The notes beneath the pieces are model-generated. The model searched no databases, had not been told where the DNA came from, and was given only the letters and a program-made list of their open reading frames with translations. A program made the position numbers and the translations under genes. A stretch of DNA of 64,000 nt from an uncultured Rhodospirillales bacterium (GTDB lineage: Bacteria; Pseudomonadota; Alphaproteobacteria; Acetobacterales; Acetobacteraceae): assembly GCA_903835235.1 (NCBI GenBank), contig CAILMF010000066.1, positions 62,001 to 126,000 of the forward strand. The letters run 5' to 3'. Positions 1 through 9,268 of this stretch are shown here, piece after piece (the stretch's first letter is position 1; each line of letters opens with the position of its first letter).

Positions 1-847
1 CCGCATGCAGCAATGGCTGCGCATCCGCGGGCACCGGCGCCGGCCGGCCGCGCGGCTGGGTGGCCAGCAGCATCCGCGTGTAAGCGTGGCGCGGCGCGGC
101 GAAGACCTCGGCGGTGCGGCCCTGCTCCACCGCCAGGCCATGCTGCATCACCACCACCCGGTCGGCATGACGGCGCACGATCGCCAGGTCATGGGTGATC
201 AGCAGCAGCGCCAGTTGCCGTTCCCGCTTCAGCTTTTCCAGCAGGTCGAGAATCTGTGCCTGGATGGTCACGTCCAGCGCGGTGGTCGGCTCATCGGCGA
301 TCAGCAGCCTGGGGTCATTGGCCAGGGCGCCGGCGATCATCACCCGCTGGCGCTGGCCGCCGGAAAGCTGATGCGGGTAGGCGCCCATGCGTTCCTCGGC
401 ATTGCCCAGCCCGGCCTGATGCAGCAGGTCCAGCACCCGCGCCCGCAGCGCCTCCCTCACCAGCGGCCGATGCAGCGTTACTGCCTCACCCACTTGGCGG
501 CCGATATGATGCAGCGGGTTCAGGCTGGTCATCGGCTCCTGGAACACCATGCCGGCCACGCCGCCGCGCAGCCGGTGCAGCGCATCCTCGTCGGCGCCCA
601 GCACCTCGGTGCCATCCAGCACAATGCTGCCCGTGGGGTTGGCCCCCGCCGCCGGCAGCAGCCGCAGTACCGAAAGCGCCGTGACGGATTTGCCGGAGCC
701 GCTCTCGCCCACCAGCGCCACCGTCTCGCCGGGGTTCACGTGGAAGGTAACGCCATGCACCACCTGGCGGCCGTTGAAGGTCACGCTCAGGTTCTCGACG
801 GCCAGCAACGGCGCCGCAGTTGCGGCAAGCGGGATCGGCGGCGCCAT
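1..847 (-). CDS. yejF: Peptide ABC importer ATPase YejF, cut by window edge
   Basis: This subunit hydrolyses ATP on the cytoplasmic side to drive a YejABEF-type peptide (microcin C-like) importer. The minus strand from ATG at 847 reads 282 residues without a stop and runs off the window. Residues 47-54 are the Walker A loop GESGSGKS, 161-168 the signature LSGGQRQR and 181-188 the Walker B stretch LLIADEPT; an H-loop ITHD follows. YejF proteins are usually about 530 residues with two ATPase modules, so only the first module is visible. The start codon shares one base with the yejE stop (TGATG), which suggests translational coupling. The C-terminal half lies outside the window and its integrity cannot be judged. 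Confidence 0.93.
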   Translation of the reverse strand, partial: MAPPIPLAATAAPLLAVENLSVTFNGRQVVHGVTFHVNPGETVALVGESGSGKSVTALSVLRLLPAAGANPTGSIVLDGTEVLGADEDALHRLRGGVAGMVFQEPMTSLNPLHHIGRQVGEAVTLHRPLVREALRARVLDLLHQAGLGNAEERMGAYPHQLSGGQRQRVMIAGALANDPRLLIADEPTTALDVTIQAQILDLLEKLKRERQLALLLITHDLAIVRRHADRVVVMQHGLAVEQGRTAEVFAAPRHAYTRMLLATQPRGRPAPVPADAQPLLHA

Positions 848-1878
848 CAGCGTCCACCCCCCGGCAGTCGCCTGGGGTCGAAGGCGTCACGCACCGCCTC
901 GCCGATGAAGATCAGCAGGGTCAGCACGCCGCCCAGTACCAGGAAACCCGTAAAAGCCAGCCAGGGCGCCTGCAGGTTGCTCTTGCCCTGGGAAAGCAGC
1001 TCGCCGAGCGAGGGATACCCCGGCGGAAAGCCAAACCCCAGAAAGTCGAGCGAGGCCAGGATGGTCACGCTGCCCGAGAGGATGAAGGGCAGGAAGGTCA
1101 GCGTCGCCACCATGGCGTTGGGCAGGATGTGCCGCCACATCAGCCGCACGTCTGAAACACCCAGCGCCCGCGCCGCCCGCACATAGTCCAGGTTGCGCCC
1201 GCGCAGGAACTCGGCGCGCACCACGCCGGTCAGCGCCATCCAGCTGAAGGCCAGCAGGAACAGCAGCAGCACCCAGAACCCCGGTTGGATCATGCTGCCG
1301 AGGATGATCAGCAGGTAAAGTTGCGGCATGCCGGACCAGACCTCGATGAAGCGCTGGAACAGCAAATCCGTGGTGCCGCCGTAGAAGCCCTGCACCGCCC
1401 CGGCCGCAATGCCGATGGCGGACGACGCCAAGGTCAGCGAAAACCCGAACAGAATCGCCAGCCGCAGCCCGTAGATCACGCGCGCCAGCACGTCCCGCGC
1501 CTGGTCGTCGGTGCCCAGCGGGTTGCGCCAGCTCGGCGGCGCCGGGCTGGGGCGGCCCAGGTCGCGGATCACGGTGCGGTAGTCGTATTCCACCAGCGGC
1601 CACAGCATCCAGCCGCGGGCGCGCACCTCCCGGACCAGGGTTTCGTCATGCCAGTCGGCCTCGGTCGGCAGGCCATCGGCCAGCACGTCGCTTTCGGCAT
1701 AGTCGCTGAGCACCGGGACCAGCATGCGGCCATCCACCCAGACCAGCAGTGGCTTGTCGTTGGCGATGAACTCGGCACACAGCGTGACCGCGAACAACCC
1801 GAGGAACACCCACAGGCTGACCCAGCCGCGCCGGTTGCCCCTGAAGTTCGCCAGTCGGCGCTGGTTCAGCGGCGTCAT
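847..1878 (-). CDS. yejE: Peptide ABC importer permease YejE
   Basis: Second inner-membrane permease of the YejABEF peptide importer, 343 residues, close to the family length. An N-terminal transmembrane segment (about residues 19-37) is followed by a long polar insert (about 45-115), as is usual for YejE, and then by the five-helix permease core. The EAA loop that docks on the ATPase is visible near residues 225-255 (YVRAARALGVSD, ending in HILPNA). ATG at 1878 overlaps the yejB stop by one base, and its own stop overlaps the yejF start by one base. The four yej genes therefore form one coupled operon. No unusual residue was seen. Confidence 0.93.
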   Translation of the reverse strand: MTPLNQRRLANFRGNRRGWVSLWVFLGLFAVTLCAEFIANDKPLLVWVDGRMLVPVLSDYAESDVLADGLPTEADWHDETLVREVRARGWMLWPLVEYDYRTVIRDLGRPSPAPPSWRNPLGTDDQARDVLARVIYGLRLAILFGFSLTLASSAIGIAAGAVQGFYGGTTDLLFQRFIEVWSGMPQLYLLIILGSMIQPGFWVLLLFLLAFSWMALTGVVRAEFLRGRNLDYVRAARALGVSDVRLMWRHILPNAMVATLTFLPFILSGSVTILASLDFLGFGFPPGYPSLGELLSQGKSNLQAPWLAFTGFLVLGGVLTLLIFIGEAVRDAFDPRRLPGGGR

Positions 1879-2951
1879 CAGCCGCGGCTCTCGAAGTCGA
1901 TGCGCGGGTCCACCAGCGTGTAGGTGAAGTCGCCGACGATCTGCATCACCAGGCCGAGCAGGGTGAAGACGTAGAGCGTGCCGAACATCAACGGATAGTC
2001 ACGGCGGATGGCGGCGTCGAAGCCGAGCAGCCCCAGCCCATCCAGCGAGAAGATGATCTCCACCAGCAAGGCCCCGGTGAACAGGATGCCGATGAAGGCG
2101 GCGGGGAAGCCCGCGATGATCAGCAGCATGGCGTTGCGGAAGACATGGCCATACAGCACGCGCTGCTCGCCGGCGCCCTTGGCGCGGGCGGTGACCACGT
2201 ACTGCTTGTTGATCTCCTCCAGAAAGCTGTTCTTGGTCAGCATGGTCAGGCTGGCGAAGCCACCGATGACCAGCGCCAGCGTCGGCAGCACCATGTGCCA
2301 AAGGTAGTCCAGCGCGCGGGTGAAGAAGCCGGCATTCTCAAGGCCCGAGGACAGCAGCCCCCGCAACGGGAACCACTGCACAAAGCTGCCGCCGGCAAAC
2401 AGCACCACCAGCAGGATGGCGAAGAGAAACCCGGGGATGGCGTACCCCACCAGCACCACCCCGGAGGTCCAGAGGTCGAAGCTGGACCCATCCCGCACCG
2501 CCTTGCGGATGCCCAAGGGTATGCTGACCAGATAGATGATCAGCGTGGACCACAGCCCCAGCGAGACCGAGACCGGCAGCTTCTCGAAGATCAGCTCCGC
2601 CACGCCGCGCCCCTGGAACAGGCTCTGCCCCAGGTCGAAGCGCAGATAGCCCGTCAGCATCTCCCAGAAGCGCACATGCGCCGGCTTGTCGAAGCCAAAG
2701 GCGCGCTTGATCTCCTCGACCACGGCGGGGTCGATGCCCTGCGCGCCGCGCAAGGTCGGGTCGGCCTGGCGCACTTCGCCAGCACCGCCGGTCACCCGTT
2801 CCAGCACGCCGCCGCCGCGGCCACGCAGTTCTGACAGCGCCTGCTCAACCGGGCCACCAGGCGCGAATTGCACCACGGTGAAATTGATCAGGATGATGCC
2901 GAACAGCGTCGGCAGCATCAGCGCCAGCCGGCGCAGCAGATAGCCGCCCAA
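1878..2951 (-). CDS. yejB: Peptide ABC importer permease YejB (TTG start)
   Basis: First permease of the peptide importer, 357 residues. The N-terminus [18 protein letters not shown] and the following [13 protein letters not shown] match the classic YejB beginning, which fixes the start at TTG 2951, three bases after the yejA stop codon. No ATG in this frame would keep the first membrane helix. The EAA loop is seen at [15 protein letters not shown], ending in VFRNA. About six membrane segments are evident. The rare start codon together with the 3-nt spacing from yejA suggests that translation depends on ribosomes terminating on yejA. Confidence 0.92.
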   Translation of the reverse strand: MGGYLLRRLALMLPTLFGIILINFTVVQFAPGGPVEQALSELRGRGGGVLERVTGGAGEVRQADPTLRGAQGIDPAVVEEIKRAFGFDKPAHVRFWEMLTGYLRFDLGQSLFQGRGVAELIFEKLPVSVSLGLWSTLIIYLVSIPLGIRKAVRDGSSFDLWTSGVVLVGYAIPGFLFAILLVVLFAGGSFVQWFPLRGLLSSGLENAGFFTRALDYLWHMVLPTLALVIGGFASLTMLTKNSFLEEINKQYVVTARAKGAGEQRVLYGHVFRNAMLLIIAGFPAAFIGILFTGALLVEIIFSLDGLGLLGFDAAIRRDYPLMFGTLYVFTLLGLVMQIVGDFTYTLVDPRIDFESRG

Positions 2952-2954
2952 GGT

Positions 2955-4820
2955 CTAGCGGGCCGCCGGCGCAGACGCGCGCTTGCCGGCTTCCACCGCC
3001 GCGGCGCGGGCGGGGTCCCACCACCAGCCCTCCACGCCCAGGCCATGCTTGGGGTTGCGCGGGGGGCGGCCGAACTTGTCCCACCAGGCCAGCCGATACG
3101 CCGCCAGGTTGTACATGGGGATCACGTAGCGGTGCCACAGCAGCACCCGGTCCAGCGCCCGGGTCCGCTGCACCAGCTCCTCGCGGTCCGGCGCCGCGAT
3201 CACCAGCTCGATCAGCTCGTCGATGACCGGGTCGCAGATGCCCGCGGTGTTGCGCCCGCCCGGCTCGCGCGCCTTGGCGCAGCTGAAGAACTCGCGCTGC
3301 TCATTACCCGGCGACAGGCTCTGGCCGATCACGTCCACCGTCATGTCGTAGTCATAGGCGTCGGACCGCACCTGGTACTGCGCGGGGTCCACCGTGCGCA
3401 CCCGCGCCTCCACGCCGATGCGCTGCAACCACTGCACATAGGGCAGCGCCAGCCGCTCCATGCTGGGCTCGCCGAGCAGGATCTCGAAGCTGAACTGCTG
3501 GCCCTGGGCGTTGACCAGTTTTCGATCTTTCACCTCCCAGCCCGCTTCCTTCAGCAGCGCCAGGGCGCGGCGCAGATTGTCGCGGTTGTTGCCGCTGCCA
3601 TCGGTCACCGGTTCCCGATAGACCGTGGTGAAGACCTCCGGCGGCACCCGGCCACGGTACTTCTCCAGGATCGCCAGCTCGCGCCCCTGCGGCAGGCCGC
3701 TGCTGGCCAGCTCGCTGTTCTGGAAGTAGCTCTCGGTGCGCTTGTAGCTGCCGTAGAACAGGTTGGCGTTCAGCCATTCGAAGTCGAACACCAGCCCCAG
3801 CGCCTGCCGCACCCGCCCATCCGCGAATAACGGGCGGCGCAGGTTCATGGTGAAGCTCTGCATGCCCGTGGGGTTCTGGTGGCGCAGCTCCTCCTTCTTC
3901 ACCAGGCCCTGGCGCACCGCCGGAAAATCGTAGCCGGTGGCCCATTCCTTGGCGATGTTCTCCTGCCGCAGATCCACCTGGCCGGCCTTGAAGGCCTCCA
4001 GCGCCACGGTGTTGTCGCGGAAATACTCGTAGCGGATGCTGTCGAAGTTCTGCGTGCCCTTGCGCGTGCCCAGGTTGGCGCCCCAGTAGTCCGCCACCCG
4101 CCGCCAGGTGATGCTGCGGCCGGGCTCAAACTTCTCCAGCCGGTACGGCCCGCTGCCCAAGGGCAGGTCCAGGCTCGGGCGGCTGAAGTCGCGGCCTTCC
4201 CACCAATGCTTCGGCAGCACCGGCAGTTCGCCGATCACGCTCGGCAACTCGTGGTTGTCGCCATTCTTGAATCGGAAGACCACCCGGCGGGCGCTCTCCA
4301 CCTTCACCTCGGCCACGTCGCCCCAATAGGCGCGATACAGCGGCCGGCCCTTTTCCATCAAAGTCGAGAAGGTCCAGGCGACATCCTCGGCCAGCACCGG
4401 CTTGCCGTCATGCCAGCGCGCCTCCGGCCGAATCTCGAAGGCGACCCAGGTATGGTCGCCGGCCACCTCCACCACCGCGGCCAGGTGGCAATAGGCGGTA
4501 CTGGCCTCATCGGAGGAGCGCTCCAGCAGGCTTTCCCACAATATCCCGTTCTGCAGCGCGTTCAGCCCGGCGCCCGGCGTGCCGCGCAGCACGAAGGGAT
4601 TGAAACTGTCAAAACTGCCCAGCGCCCAGCGGACGATCTCGCCGCCCTTGGGCGCCTCCGGGTTCACCCAGGGCCAATGCGGAAAGCCCGCCGGCAAGGC
4701 GGGCGTGCCGTGCAGCGCCAGGCCGTGGCTGCGGCGCGGGGCGGTGGCCTGCGCCACGGCCGGCAGGCTGCGGAGGAAGGGGGCGCCCAGGCCGGCGCCG
4801 AGCAGGATACGACGTTGCAT
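2955..4820 (-). CDS. yejA: Periplasmic peptide-binding protein YejA (SBP family 5)
   Basis: Periplasmic receptor that delivers peptides to YejB/YejE; 621 residues, typical for SBP_bac_5 proteins of the YejA branch. The N-terminus MQRRILLGAGLGAPFLRS, ending in AVAQA, is a signal peptide. The mature part begins with HGLALHGTPALPAGFPHW and WVNPEAPKGGE, a YejA hallmark. Further family stretches are GSGPYRLEKFEPG and the C-terminal PMYNLAAYRLAWWDKFG. It is the first gene of the yej cluster and its stop lies three bases before the yejB TTG. About 80 bp separate it from hisN upstream, on the same strand, so it may be part of a longer transcript. Confidence 0.93.
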   Translation of the reverse strand: MQRRILLGAGLGAPFLRSLPAVAQATAPRRSHGLALHGTPALPAGFPHWPWVNPEAPKGGEIVRWALGSFDSFNPFVLRGTPGAGLNALQNGILWESLLERSSDEASTAYCHLAAVVEVAGDHTWVAFEIRPEARWHDGKPVLAEDVAWTFSTLMEKGRPLYRAYWGDVAEVKVESARRVVFRFKNGDNHELPSVIGELPVLPKHWWEGRDFSRPSLDLPLGSGPYRLEKFEPGRSITWRRVADYWGANLGTRKGTQNFDSIRYEYFRDNTVALEAFKAGQVDLRQENIAKEWATGYDFPAVRQGLVKKEELRHQNPTGMQSFTMNLRRPLFADGRVRQALGLVFDFEWLNANLFYGSYKRTESYFQNSELASSGLPQGRELAILEKYRGRVPPEVFTTVYREPVTDGSGNNRDNLRRALALLKEAGWEVKDRKLVNAQGQQFSFEILLGEPSMERLALPYVQWLQRIGVEARVRTVDPAQYQVRSDAYDYDMTVDVIGQSLSPGNEQREFFSCAKAREPGGRNTAGICDPVIDELIELVIAAPDREELVQRTRALDRVLLWHRYVIPMYNLAAYRLAWWDKFGRPPRNPKHGLGVEGWWWDPARAAAVEAGKRASAPAAR

Positions 4821-4900
4821 GCCTGCCAGGATGGGGGTTCCGGCGCGGCGCTACAACCATGCAGGCAACGGCGAATGCCGCGGCGCGACGCCAGCGCCGC

Positions 4901-5671
4901 TCAGCGCAGCAGCCCGATGGCTTCTACCAGCATCGCGGGATCGCCCAGCGCCAGCACCGAGCCATCGGATTCCACGGTCAGCGGCCGACCGGCCCAGTCG
5001 GTCACGCTGCCGCCGGCGCCCTGCACCACCGGCACCAGCGCGGCCCAGTCCCAGGGCTTCATGGTCGCCTCGGCCACCACATCCACCAGGCCCAGCGCCA
5101 TCAGGCCGTAGCTGTAGCAGTCGCCGCCCCAGGTCACCCGGCGGGCGGCGCGGCGCAGCCGGTCAAAGCCGTCGCGCTGGTCTTCCAGAAACATGTCCGG
5201 GCTGGTGCAGGAAAGTTCTGCTTGTGCCAACTCGGCGCAGGGCCGGCACTTGGCCACCCCACCCATGGCGCCGCGGAACCGCGTCGGCTCATCGGCCAGG
5301 CCGATCCAGCGTTCCCCGGTGGCGGGCTGGTCGATCAGCCCCAGCAGCGGCACGCCCTTGTGCAGCAGGGAGATCAGCGTGCCGAACAATGGCCGCCCGG
5401 TGACGAAGGCGCGGGTGCCGTCGATCGGGTCCAGCAGCCACAACCATTCGGCGTCCGGCCGGTCGGCGCCGAATTCCTCGCCCCAAATGCCGTGGTCCGG
5501 AAAGCGTTCGGCCAGGAACGCGCGAATCGCCTGCTCGGCCTGCTGGTCGGCGGCCGTCACCGGGCTGGCGTCGCCCTTGGCTTCCACCAGCAGGGCGGAA
5601 CGGAAAAGGGGGCGGATGACCGCCCCCGCCAGGTCGGCTGCCTGCTCGGCCGCCGCCAGGTATTCCCGCAT
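4901..5671 (-). CDS. hisN: Histidinol-phosphatase / inositol-monophosphatase family enzyme
   Basis: Mg-dependent phosphatase of the IMPase superfamily, 256 residues from ATG 5671. Metal ligands are visible as GEE (64-66) and DPIDGT (81-86). The continuation TRAFVTGRPLFGTLISL is characteristic of HisN-type histidinol-phosphatases rather than inositol phosphatases. The second aspartate motif is the WDWAALVPVV stretch. The frame stays open upstream, but that part overlaps the cytochrome c gene and is low-complexity; the ATG 13 bases after the cytochrome stop is preferred. Histidine biosynthesis is inferred from motifs only, as no other his gene is nearby. Inositol or PAP phosphatase activity is the alternative. 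Confidence 0.82.
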   Translation of the reverse strand: MREYLAAAEQAADLAGAVIRPLFRSALLVEAKGDASPVTAADQQAEQAIRAFLAERFPDHGIWGEEFGADRPDAEWLWLLDPIDGTRAFVTGRPLFGTLISLLHKGVPLLGLIDQPATGERWIGLADEPTRFRGAMGGVAKCRPCAELAQAELSCTSPDMFLEDQRDGFDRLRRAARRVTWGGDCYSYGLMALGLVDVVAEATMKPWDWAALVPVVQGAGGSVTDWAGRPLTVESDGSVLALGDPAMLVEAIGLLR

Positions 5672-5684
5672 CAGGTGCCCCGTG

Positions 5685-6224
5685 TCAGGGATTGGGGGCG
5701 CCCGGGGTGATGCTGCGCAGATAGGCGATGACGTCCGCCCGCTGCTGCGTGTTGCTGATGCCGCCGAAGGCCATCTTGGTGCCCGGCGCATAGGTCGCCG
5801 GCTTGGCCAGCCAGGCGTTCATCTCCTCATAGCTCCAGGGGCCGGCATGGCTTTTCAGCGAGGCCGAGTAGGCAAAGCCGGCCACGGCGCCATGGCCGCG
5901 ACCGATGATGCCATAAAGGTTCGGCCCCACGCCGGCGCGGCCGCCCTCGTTGAAGCTGTGGCAGGCGCCGCACTGCGCCTTGGCCAGGCGCTCGCCATTC
6001 GCCGGGTTGGCGTTGGCCAGCAGCGGGCCAATCGGCTCCAGCGCCACGGGCGCCGCGGCCGGCGCCGGGGCGCCACCGCCAGCCGGCGCAACATCGCCGA
6101 TCTGGATCGCACTCTTTTCCGGCATGTGCGGATGCACAAGCTGGCCGGCGACAATGCCGGTGACCATGAAAGCGATCCCGGCCGTCAAGATGCCCGCGAA
6201 TGCCTTGTTGAGTTCCAAGCTCAT
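5685..6224 (-). CDS. Membrane-anchored class I cytochrome c
   Basis: Small monohaem electron carrier, 179 residues. An uncleaved N-terminal helix (about residues 8-28) anchors it in the cytoplasmic membrane. A Pro/Ala-rich linker (about 45-62) leads to a periplasmic cytochrome c domain with CGACH at 85-89 for covalent haem attachment and Met152 (GTKMAF) as the likely axial ligand. The layout matches the CycM/cytochrome c552 group of alphaproteobacteria, which carry electrons from the bc1 complex to terminal oxidases; that role is inferred. It is the upstream gene of the minus-strand run that continues into hisN. It is divergent from kdsB across 120 bp. Confidence 0.9.
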   Translation of the reverse strand: MSLELNKAFAGILTAGIAFMVTGIVAGQLVHPHMPEKSAIQIGDVAPAGGGAPAPAAAPVALEPIGPLLANANPANGERLAKAQCGACHSFNEGGRAGVGPNLYGIIGRGHGAVAGFAYSASLKSHAGPWSYEEMNAWLAKPATYAPGTKMAFGGISNTQQRADVIAYLRSITPGAPNP

Positions 6225-6344
6225 CCCGAACCCGATCCCTTATGCTGGCGTTGACCCCCGCCGGTTTGCACCCCGGGTCCGCCTCGACTAGAAGCCGGCG
6301 GACCATAGTGCCCACCTGGGCGCGCATCAACCCGGGTCCGTCCA

Positions 6345-7076
6345 GTGAATCCCATCATCATCATCCCCGCCCGGATGGCCAGCACCCGGCTGCCCGGCAA
6401 ACCGCTGGCCGATATCCACGGCCGCGCCATGATCCTGCATGTGCTGGACCGCGCGCAGGAGGCCGGGATCGGCCCCGTCGCCATCGCCGCCGGCGACCCC
6501 GAGATCGTCGACGCGGTGCGTGCCGCCGGCGGCACGGCGGTACTGGCCGATGCCGATGTGCCCAGCGGCACCGACCGGGTGAACATCGCGCTGAACGCGC
6601 TGGACCCCGAGGGCCGCCACGACGTGGTGGTGAACCTGCAGGGTGACTTCCCCACCCTGAACCCGGCCGACCTGCACGCCGTGCTGGCGCCGCTGGCCGA
6701 CCCCGGGGTGGATATCGGCACGCTGGTCTGCCCGATTGCGGATGCCGCGGAACTGGCCACCGACAGCTTCGTCAAATGCGCCTGCGCCTTTGCCGAGGGC
6801 GCCCGCACCGCCCCGGCGCTGTACTTCTCCCGCCAGCCGATTCCCTGGGGGCCGGGGCCGCACTGGCACCATATCGGCATCTACGCCTTCCGCCGCCCGG
6901 CCCTGGCCCGCTTCGTCGCGCTGCCGGCCAGCCCGCTGGAGAACCGCGAACGGCTGGAACAGCTGCGCGCGCTGGAGGCCGGCATGCGGATCGGCGCCGC
7001 CCGGATCGAGCACGGCCCCTTCGGCGTCGATACTCCCCACGACCTCGACCGCGCCCGCAAGGAGCTTGCCCGATGA
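6345..7076 (+). CDS. kdsB: CMP-KDO synthetase KdsB
   Basis: 3-deoxy-manno-octulosonate cytidylyltransferase, which activates KDO with CTP for lipopolysaccharide inner-core assembly in the cytoplasm. 243 residues from GTG 6345. The N-terminus IIIPARMASTRLPGKPL carries the nucleotide-binding signature. The stretches PSGTDRVNIAL, VNLQGDFPTL and the C-terminal ENRERLEQLRALEAG are all characteristic of KdsB. The GTG is chosen because it places the first beta-strand at the terminus as in the family; no ATG is closer. Its stop overlaps the pheA start by four bases (ATGA), so the two genes are probably co-translated. Confidence 0.95.
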   Translation: MNPIIIIPARMASTRLPGKPLADIHGRAMILHVLDRAQEAGIGPVAIAAGDPEIVDAVRAAGGTAVLADADVPSGTDRVNIALNALDPEGRHDVVVNLQGDFPTLNPADLHAVLAPLADPGVDIGTLVCPIADAAELATDSFVKCACAFAEGARTAPALYFSRQPIPWGPGPHWHHIGIYAFRRPALARFVALPASPLENRERLEQLRALEAGMRIGAARIEHGPFGVDTPHDLDRARKELAR

Positions 7077-7921
7077 GCAATGTCATCGCCTTCCAGGGCT
7101 ATCCCGGTGCCTATTCCGACCTGGCCTGCCGCAAGGCCTATCCGGCGTGGCAGACCCTGCCCTGCCCCAGCTTCGAGGCGGCGATCGAGGCAGTGACCTC
7201 CGGCCAGGCCCAGCTGGCCATGCTGCCGTGTGAGAACAGCCTGGCCGGCCGGGTGCCGGACATCCACCGCCTGCTGCCCGACTCGGGCCTCTATGTCGTC
7301 GGCGAGCATTTTGAGCGCGTGGAGCACTGCCTGCTGGCCCCGGCCGGCGCCACGCTGGCCACGCTGAAGCGTGCGCATTCCCACCCGGTGGCGCTCGGCC
7401 AGGTCCGGAACATCCTGAAGCGGCTGAACCTGCAGGCGGTGATCGAGGCCGATACCGCCGGCGCCGCCGAGCTGATCGCCCAGCGCGGCGGCATCGAGGA
7501 CGCGGCCATCGCCAGCGAATTGGCCGCCGAGATCTACGGCCTGCAGATTTTGCAGAAGAACGTCGAGGACGCCGCGCACAACACCACGCGCTTCTATGTG
7601 TGCTCCACCTCGCCGCAGACGCCGCCGGCGCGCACGCCGGACTGCGTGACCAGCTTCGTCTTCCGCGTCCGCAACATTCCGGCCGCCCTCTACAAGGCGC
7701 TGGGCGGCTTCGCCACCAACCGGGTCAACATGACCAAGCTGGAAAGCTACATGGTGGATGGCGAGTTCACCGCCACGCAGTTCCTGGCCGATGTCGACGG
7801 CCACCGCGAGGATGCCGACCTGGAGCGCGCGCTGGACGAGTTGAAGTTCTTCTGCACCCAGGTGCGGGTGCTGGGCACCTACCCGGCGCACCCGTATCGG
7901 CGGGCCCATCAGGGCGGCTGA
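7073..7921 (+). CDS. pheA: Prephenate dehydratase with ACT domain
   Basis: Converts prephenate to phenylpyruvate in phenylalanine synthesis. 282 residues from ATG 7073. The catalytic PBP-like domain starts with FQGYPGAYSDLA, contains LPCENSLAGRVPDIHRLL and ends near NTTRFYV, where the threonine of TRF is the expected catalytic residue. The C-terminal ACT domain (from about residue 200) includes the KLESYM stretch, a variant of the ESRP motif that binds phenylalanine, so feedback inhibition is expected. This is the monofunctional dehydratase form without chorismate mutase, the usual arrangement in alphaproteobacteria. It is translationally coupled to kdsB. Confidence 0.95.
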   Translation: MSNVIAFQGYPGAYSDLACRKAYPAWQTLPCPSFEAAIEAVTSGQAQLAMLPCENSLAGRVPDIHRLLPDSGLYVVGEHFERVEHCLLAPAGATLATLKRAHSHPVALGQVRNILKRLNLQAVIEADTAGAAELIAQRGGIEDAAIASELAAEIYGLQILQKNVEDAAHNTTRFYVCSTSPQTPPARTPDCVTSFVFRVRNIPAALYKALGGFATNRVNMTKLESYMVDGEFTATQFLADVDGHREDADLERALDELKFFCTQVRVLGTYPAHPYRRAHQGG

Positions 7922-7942
7922 ACCGCCCACGCCCCGCCAGGC

Positions 7943-8233
7943 TCAGCGGGTGCGCAGCGTCTCCACCCCGCCGGGCAAGGAAAGGCCACGGCGGCGCAGG
8001 CATTCCCGATAGGCGCGGTTGATCGCGGTTTGCCGCTGCGGGCCTATCCGCGCCTGGTTCAGCGGCATGTCCGGGGTGGACTGGGCGCCCAGCGCCACCA
8101 CCTCGGGGCTGTTCTCGGCCTCGCGCCGGCAGGCGCGGTATTCCGGGCGGGTCTCGGCTTCCGGCTGGCTGGGGCTGGAGAACCAGCTGCACCCGGCCAG
8201 CAGCAGCGGCAACGCGAGCAGGGCGGTTCTCAT
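7943..8233 (-). CDS. Small lipoprotein, function unknown
   Basis: A 96-residue predicted lipoprotein. The N-terminus MRTALLALPLLLAGCSWF has a short positive region, a hydrophobic core and a lipobox (LLAGC) with the acylated cysteine near residue 15. The mature part is charged and contains two cysteines (YRACRREAE and YRECLRRRG) that could pair in the periplasm. No enzymatic motif was recognised. The start at 8233 is preferred over an upstream in-frame ATG because it overlaps the nudC stop by four bases (ATGA) and gives a compact signal peptide. It is coupled to nudC and converges on pheA across 21 bp. Confidence 0.7.
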   Translation of the reverse strand: MRTALLALPLLLAGCSWFSSPSQPEAETRPEYRACRREAENSPEVVALGAQSTPDMPLNQARIGPQRQTAINRAYRECLRRRGLSLPGGVETLRTR

Positions 8234-9153
8234 CCGTGCGACATCCAATCGGCGATCAGCCGGCTGGCGATGGAATCGCCGCGCGGCAGGTTGAAGCCGT
8301 GGTCCCTGGGGTTGCGCATCTGCTCGCGGGTGAACCAGCGGGCGTCCTTCAGCTCATTGGTGTCGATGGTGATTTCCTCGCTGATCGCTTCCGCATGGAA
8401 GCCCAGCATCACGCTGGCCGGGAAGGGCCAGGGCTGCGAGGAATGATAGTGCACGGCGCCGACCTGTACGCCGGCTTCCTCGAACACCTCGCGCCGCACC
8501 GCTTCCTCCAGGCTTTCGCCAGGTTCCACGAAGCCGGCCAGGGTGGAGTACATGTTGTTGACGAAGCGCGGGCTGTGGCCCAGCAGCGCCTTGTCGCCGC
8601 GCACCACCAGCATGATCACCGCGGGGTCGGTGCGGGGGAAGTGGTCCACCCCGCAGCCGGTGCAATGCATGACATTGCCGGCCGATTTCGGCTCGCACGC
8701 CGCACCGCAGACGCCGCAGAAATTATGCTTGGTGCGCCAGTGCATCAGCCCGCGGGCATGTGCCAACACGCTGGCCTCGTCCGCCGGCAGCAGCCCGGCC
8801 ACGGCGCGCAGATCCGTGAAGGTCCCCATGCCCTCGGGCAGCAGCGGCAGCGGGTCCTCGGCGGCCGAGCAATCCACCGCGAAGGTCGGCCGGCCCTGCC
8901 ATTCCCCCAGGAAGGCCCAGGGGCCGCCGGCCATGCGCACCGCCTCGGCGGCGGCACCGGTCAGCAGCAGGCCCTCGGGCTGCTTGGCTTCCACGCCCTT
9001 CATCAGGTTGCGGGCGCGCCAGACCGGCGCGAACAGCGACTCCGGGGAGTGCAGGGCGGCGTGGATGTAGTCGGCGTCGTCGCGCTTGTGCGCGACGCGC
9101 TCCAGCGGGCTGCCGGTATAGGGATTGGGGCGGGAGGCGGGGATTGGCTGCAT
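8230..9153 (-). CDS. nudC: NAD(+) diphosphatase NudC (also RNA de-NADing)
   Basis: Nudix hydrolase that splits NAD(H), and in characterised members removes NAD caps from RNA. 307 residues from ATG 9153. Four zinc-ribbon cysteines lie at 146, 149, 164 and 167 (CGVCG and CTGC). The Nudix box occupies 207-229 (GFVEPGESLEEAV, then REVFEEAGV) and is followed by the SQPWPFPAS signature specific to NADH pyrophosphatases. The frame stays open upstream to about 9360, but that region is a tandem repeat and reads as low-complexity Arg/Gly/Ala, so the internal ATG is chosen. The downstream lipoprotein overlaps its stop. Confidence 0.95.
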   Translation of the reverse strand: MQPIPASRPNPYTGSPLERVAHKRDDADYIHAALHSPESLFAPVWRARNLMKGVEAKQPEGLLLTGAAAEAVRMAGGPWAFLGEWQGRPTFAVDCSAAEDPLPLLPEGMGTFTDLRAVAGLLPADEASVLAHARGLMHWRTKHNFCGVCGAACEPKSAGNVMHCTGCGVDHFPRTDPAVIMLVVRGDKALLGHSPRFVNNMYSTLAGFVEPGESLEEAVRREVFEEAGVQVGAVHYHSSQPWPFPASVMLGFHAEAISEEITIDTNELKDARWFTREQMRNPRDHGFNLPRGDSIASRLIADWMSHG

Positions 9154-9185
9154 TTGCGGCGGACGTTGCCACGCCGGCCCCCCGG

Positions 9186-9268
9186 CGGCAACCGCACCCG
9201 TGCCGCAGGGCGGCAACCACACCCGTGCCGCAGGGCGGCAACCGCACCCGTGCCGCGGGGCGGCAACC
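9186..9268 (-). repeat. 25-bp tandem repeat, three copies plus a partial
   Basis: Units occupy 9186-9210, 9211-9235 and 9236-9260, with a partial fourth from 9261. Each has the form CGGCAACCGCACCCGTGCCG followed by CAGGG. Within each unit CGGCA pairs with TGCCG across a 10-nt loop, so the array could form three consecutive hairpins. It fills the gap between the end of the YHS gene (9269) and the nudC start (9153), both on the minus strand. It could terminate or attenuate transcription entering nudC; that is inference. Confidence 0.85.

Noticed and set aside
9186-9268. CRISPR-like array
   Set aside because: Units are contiguous with no unique spacers and no cas genes are nearby.
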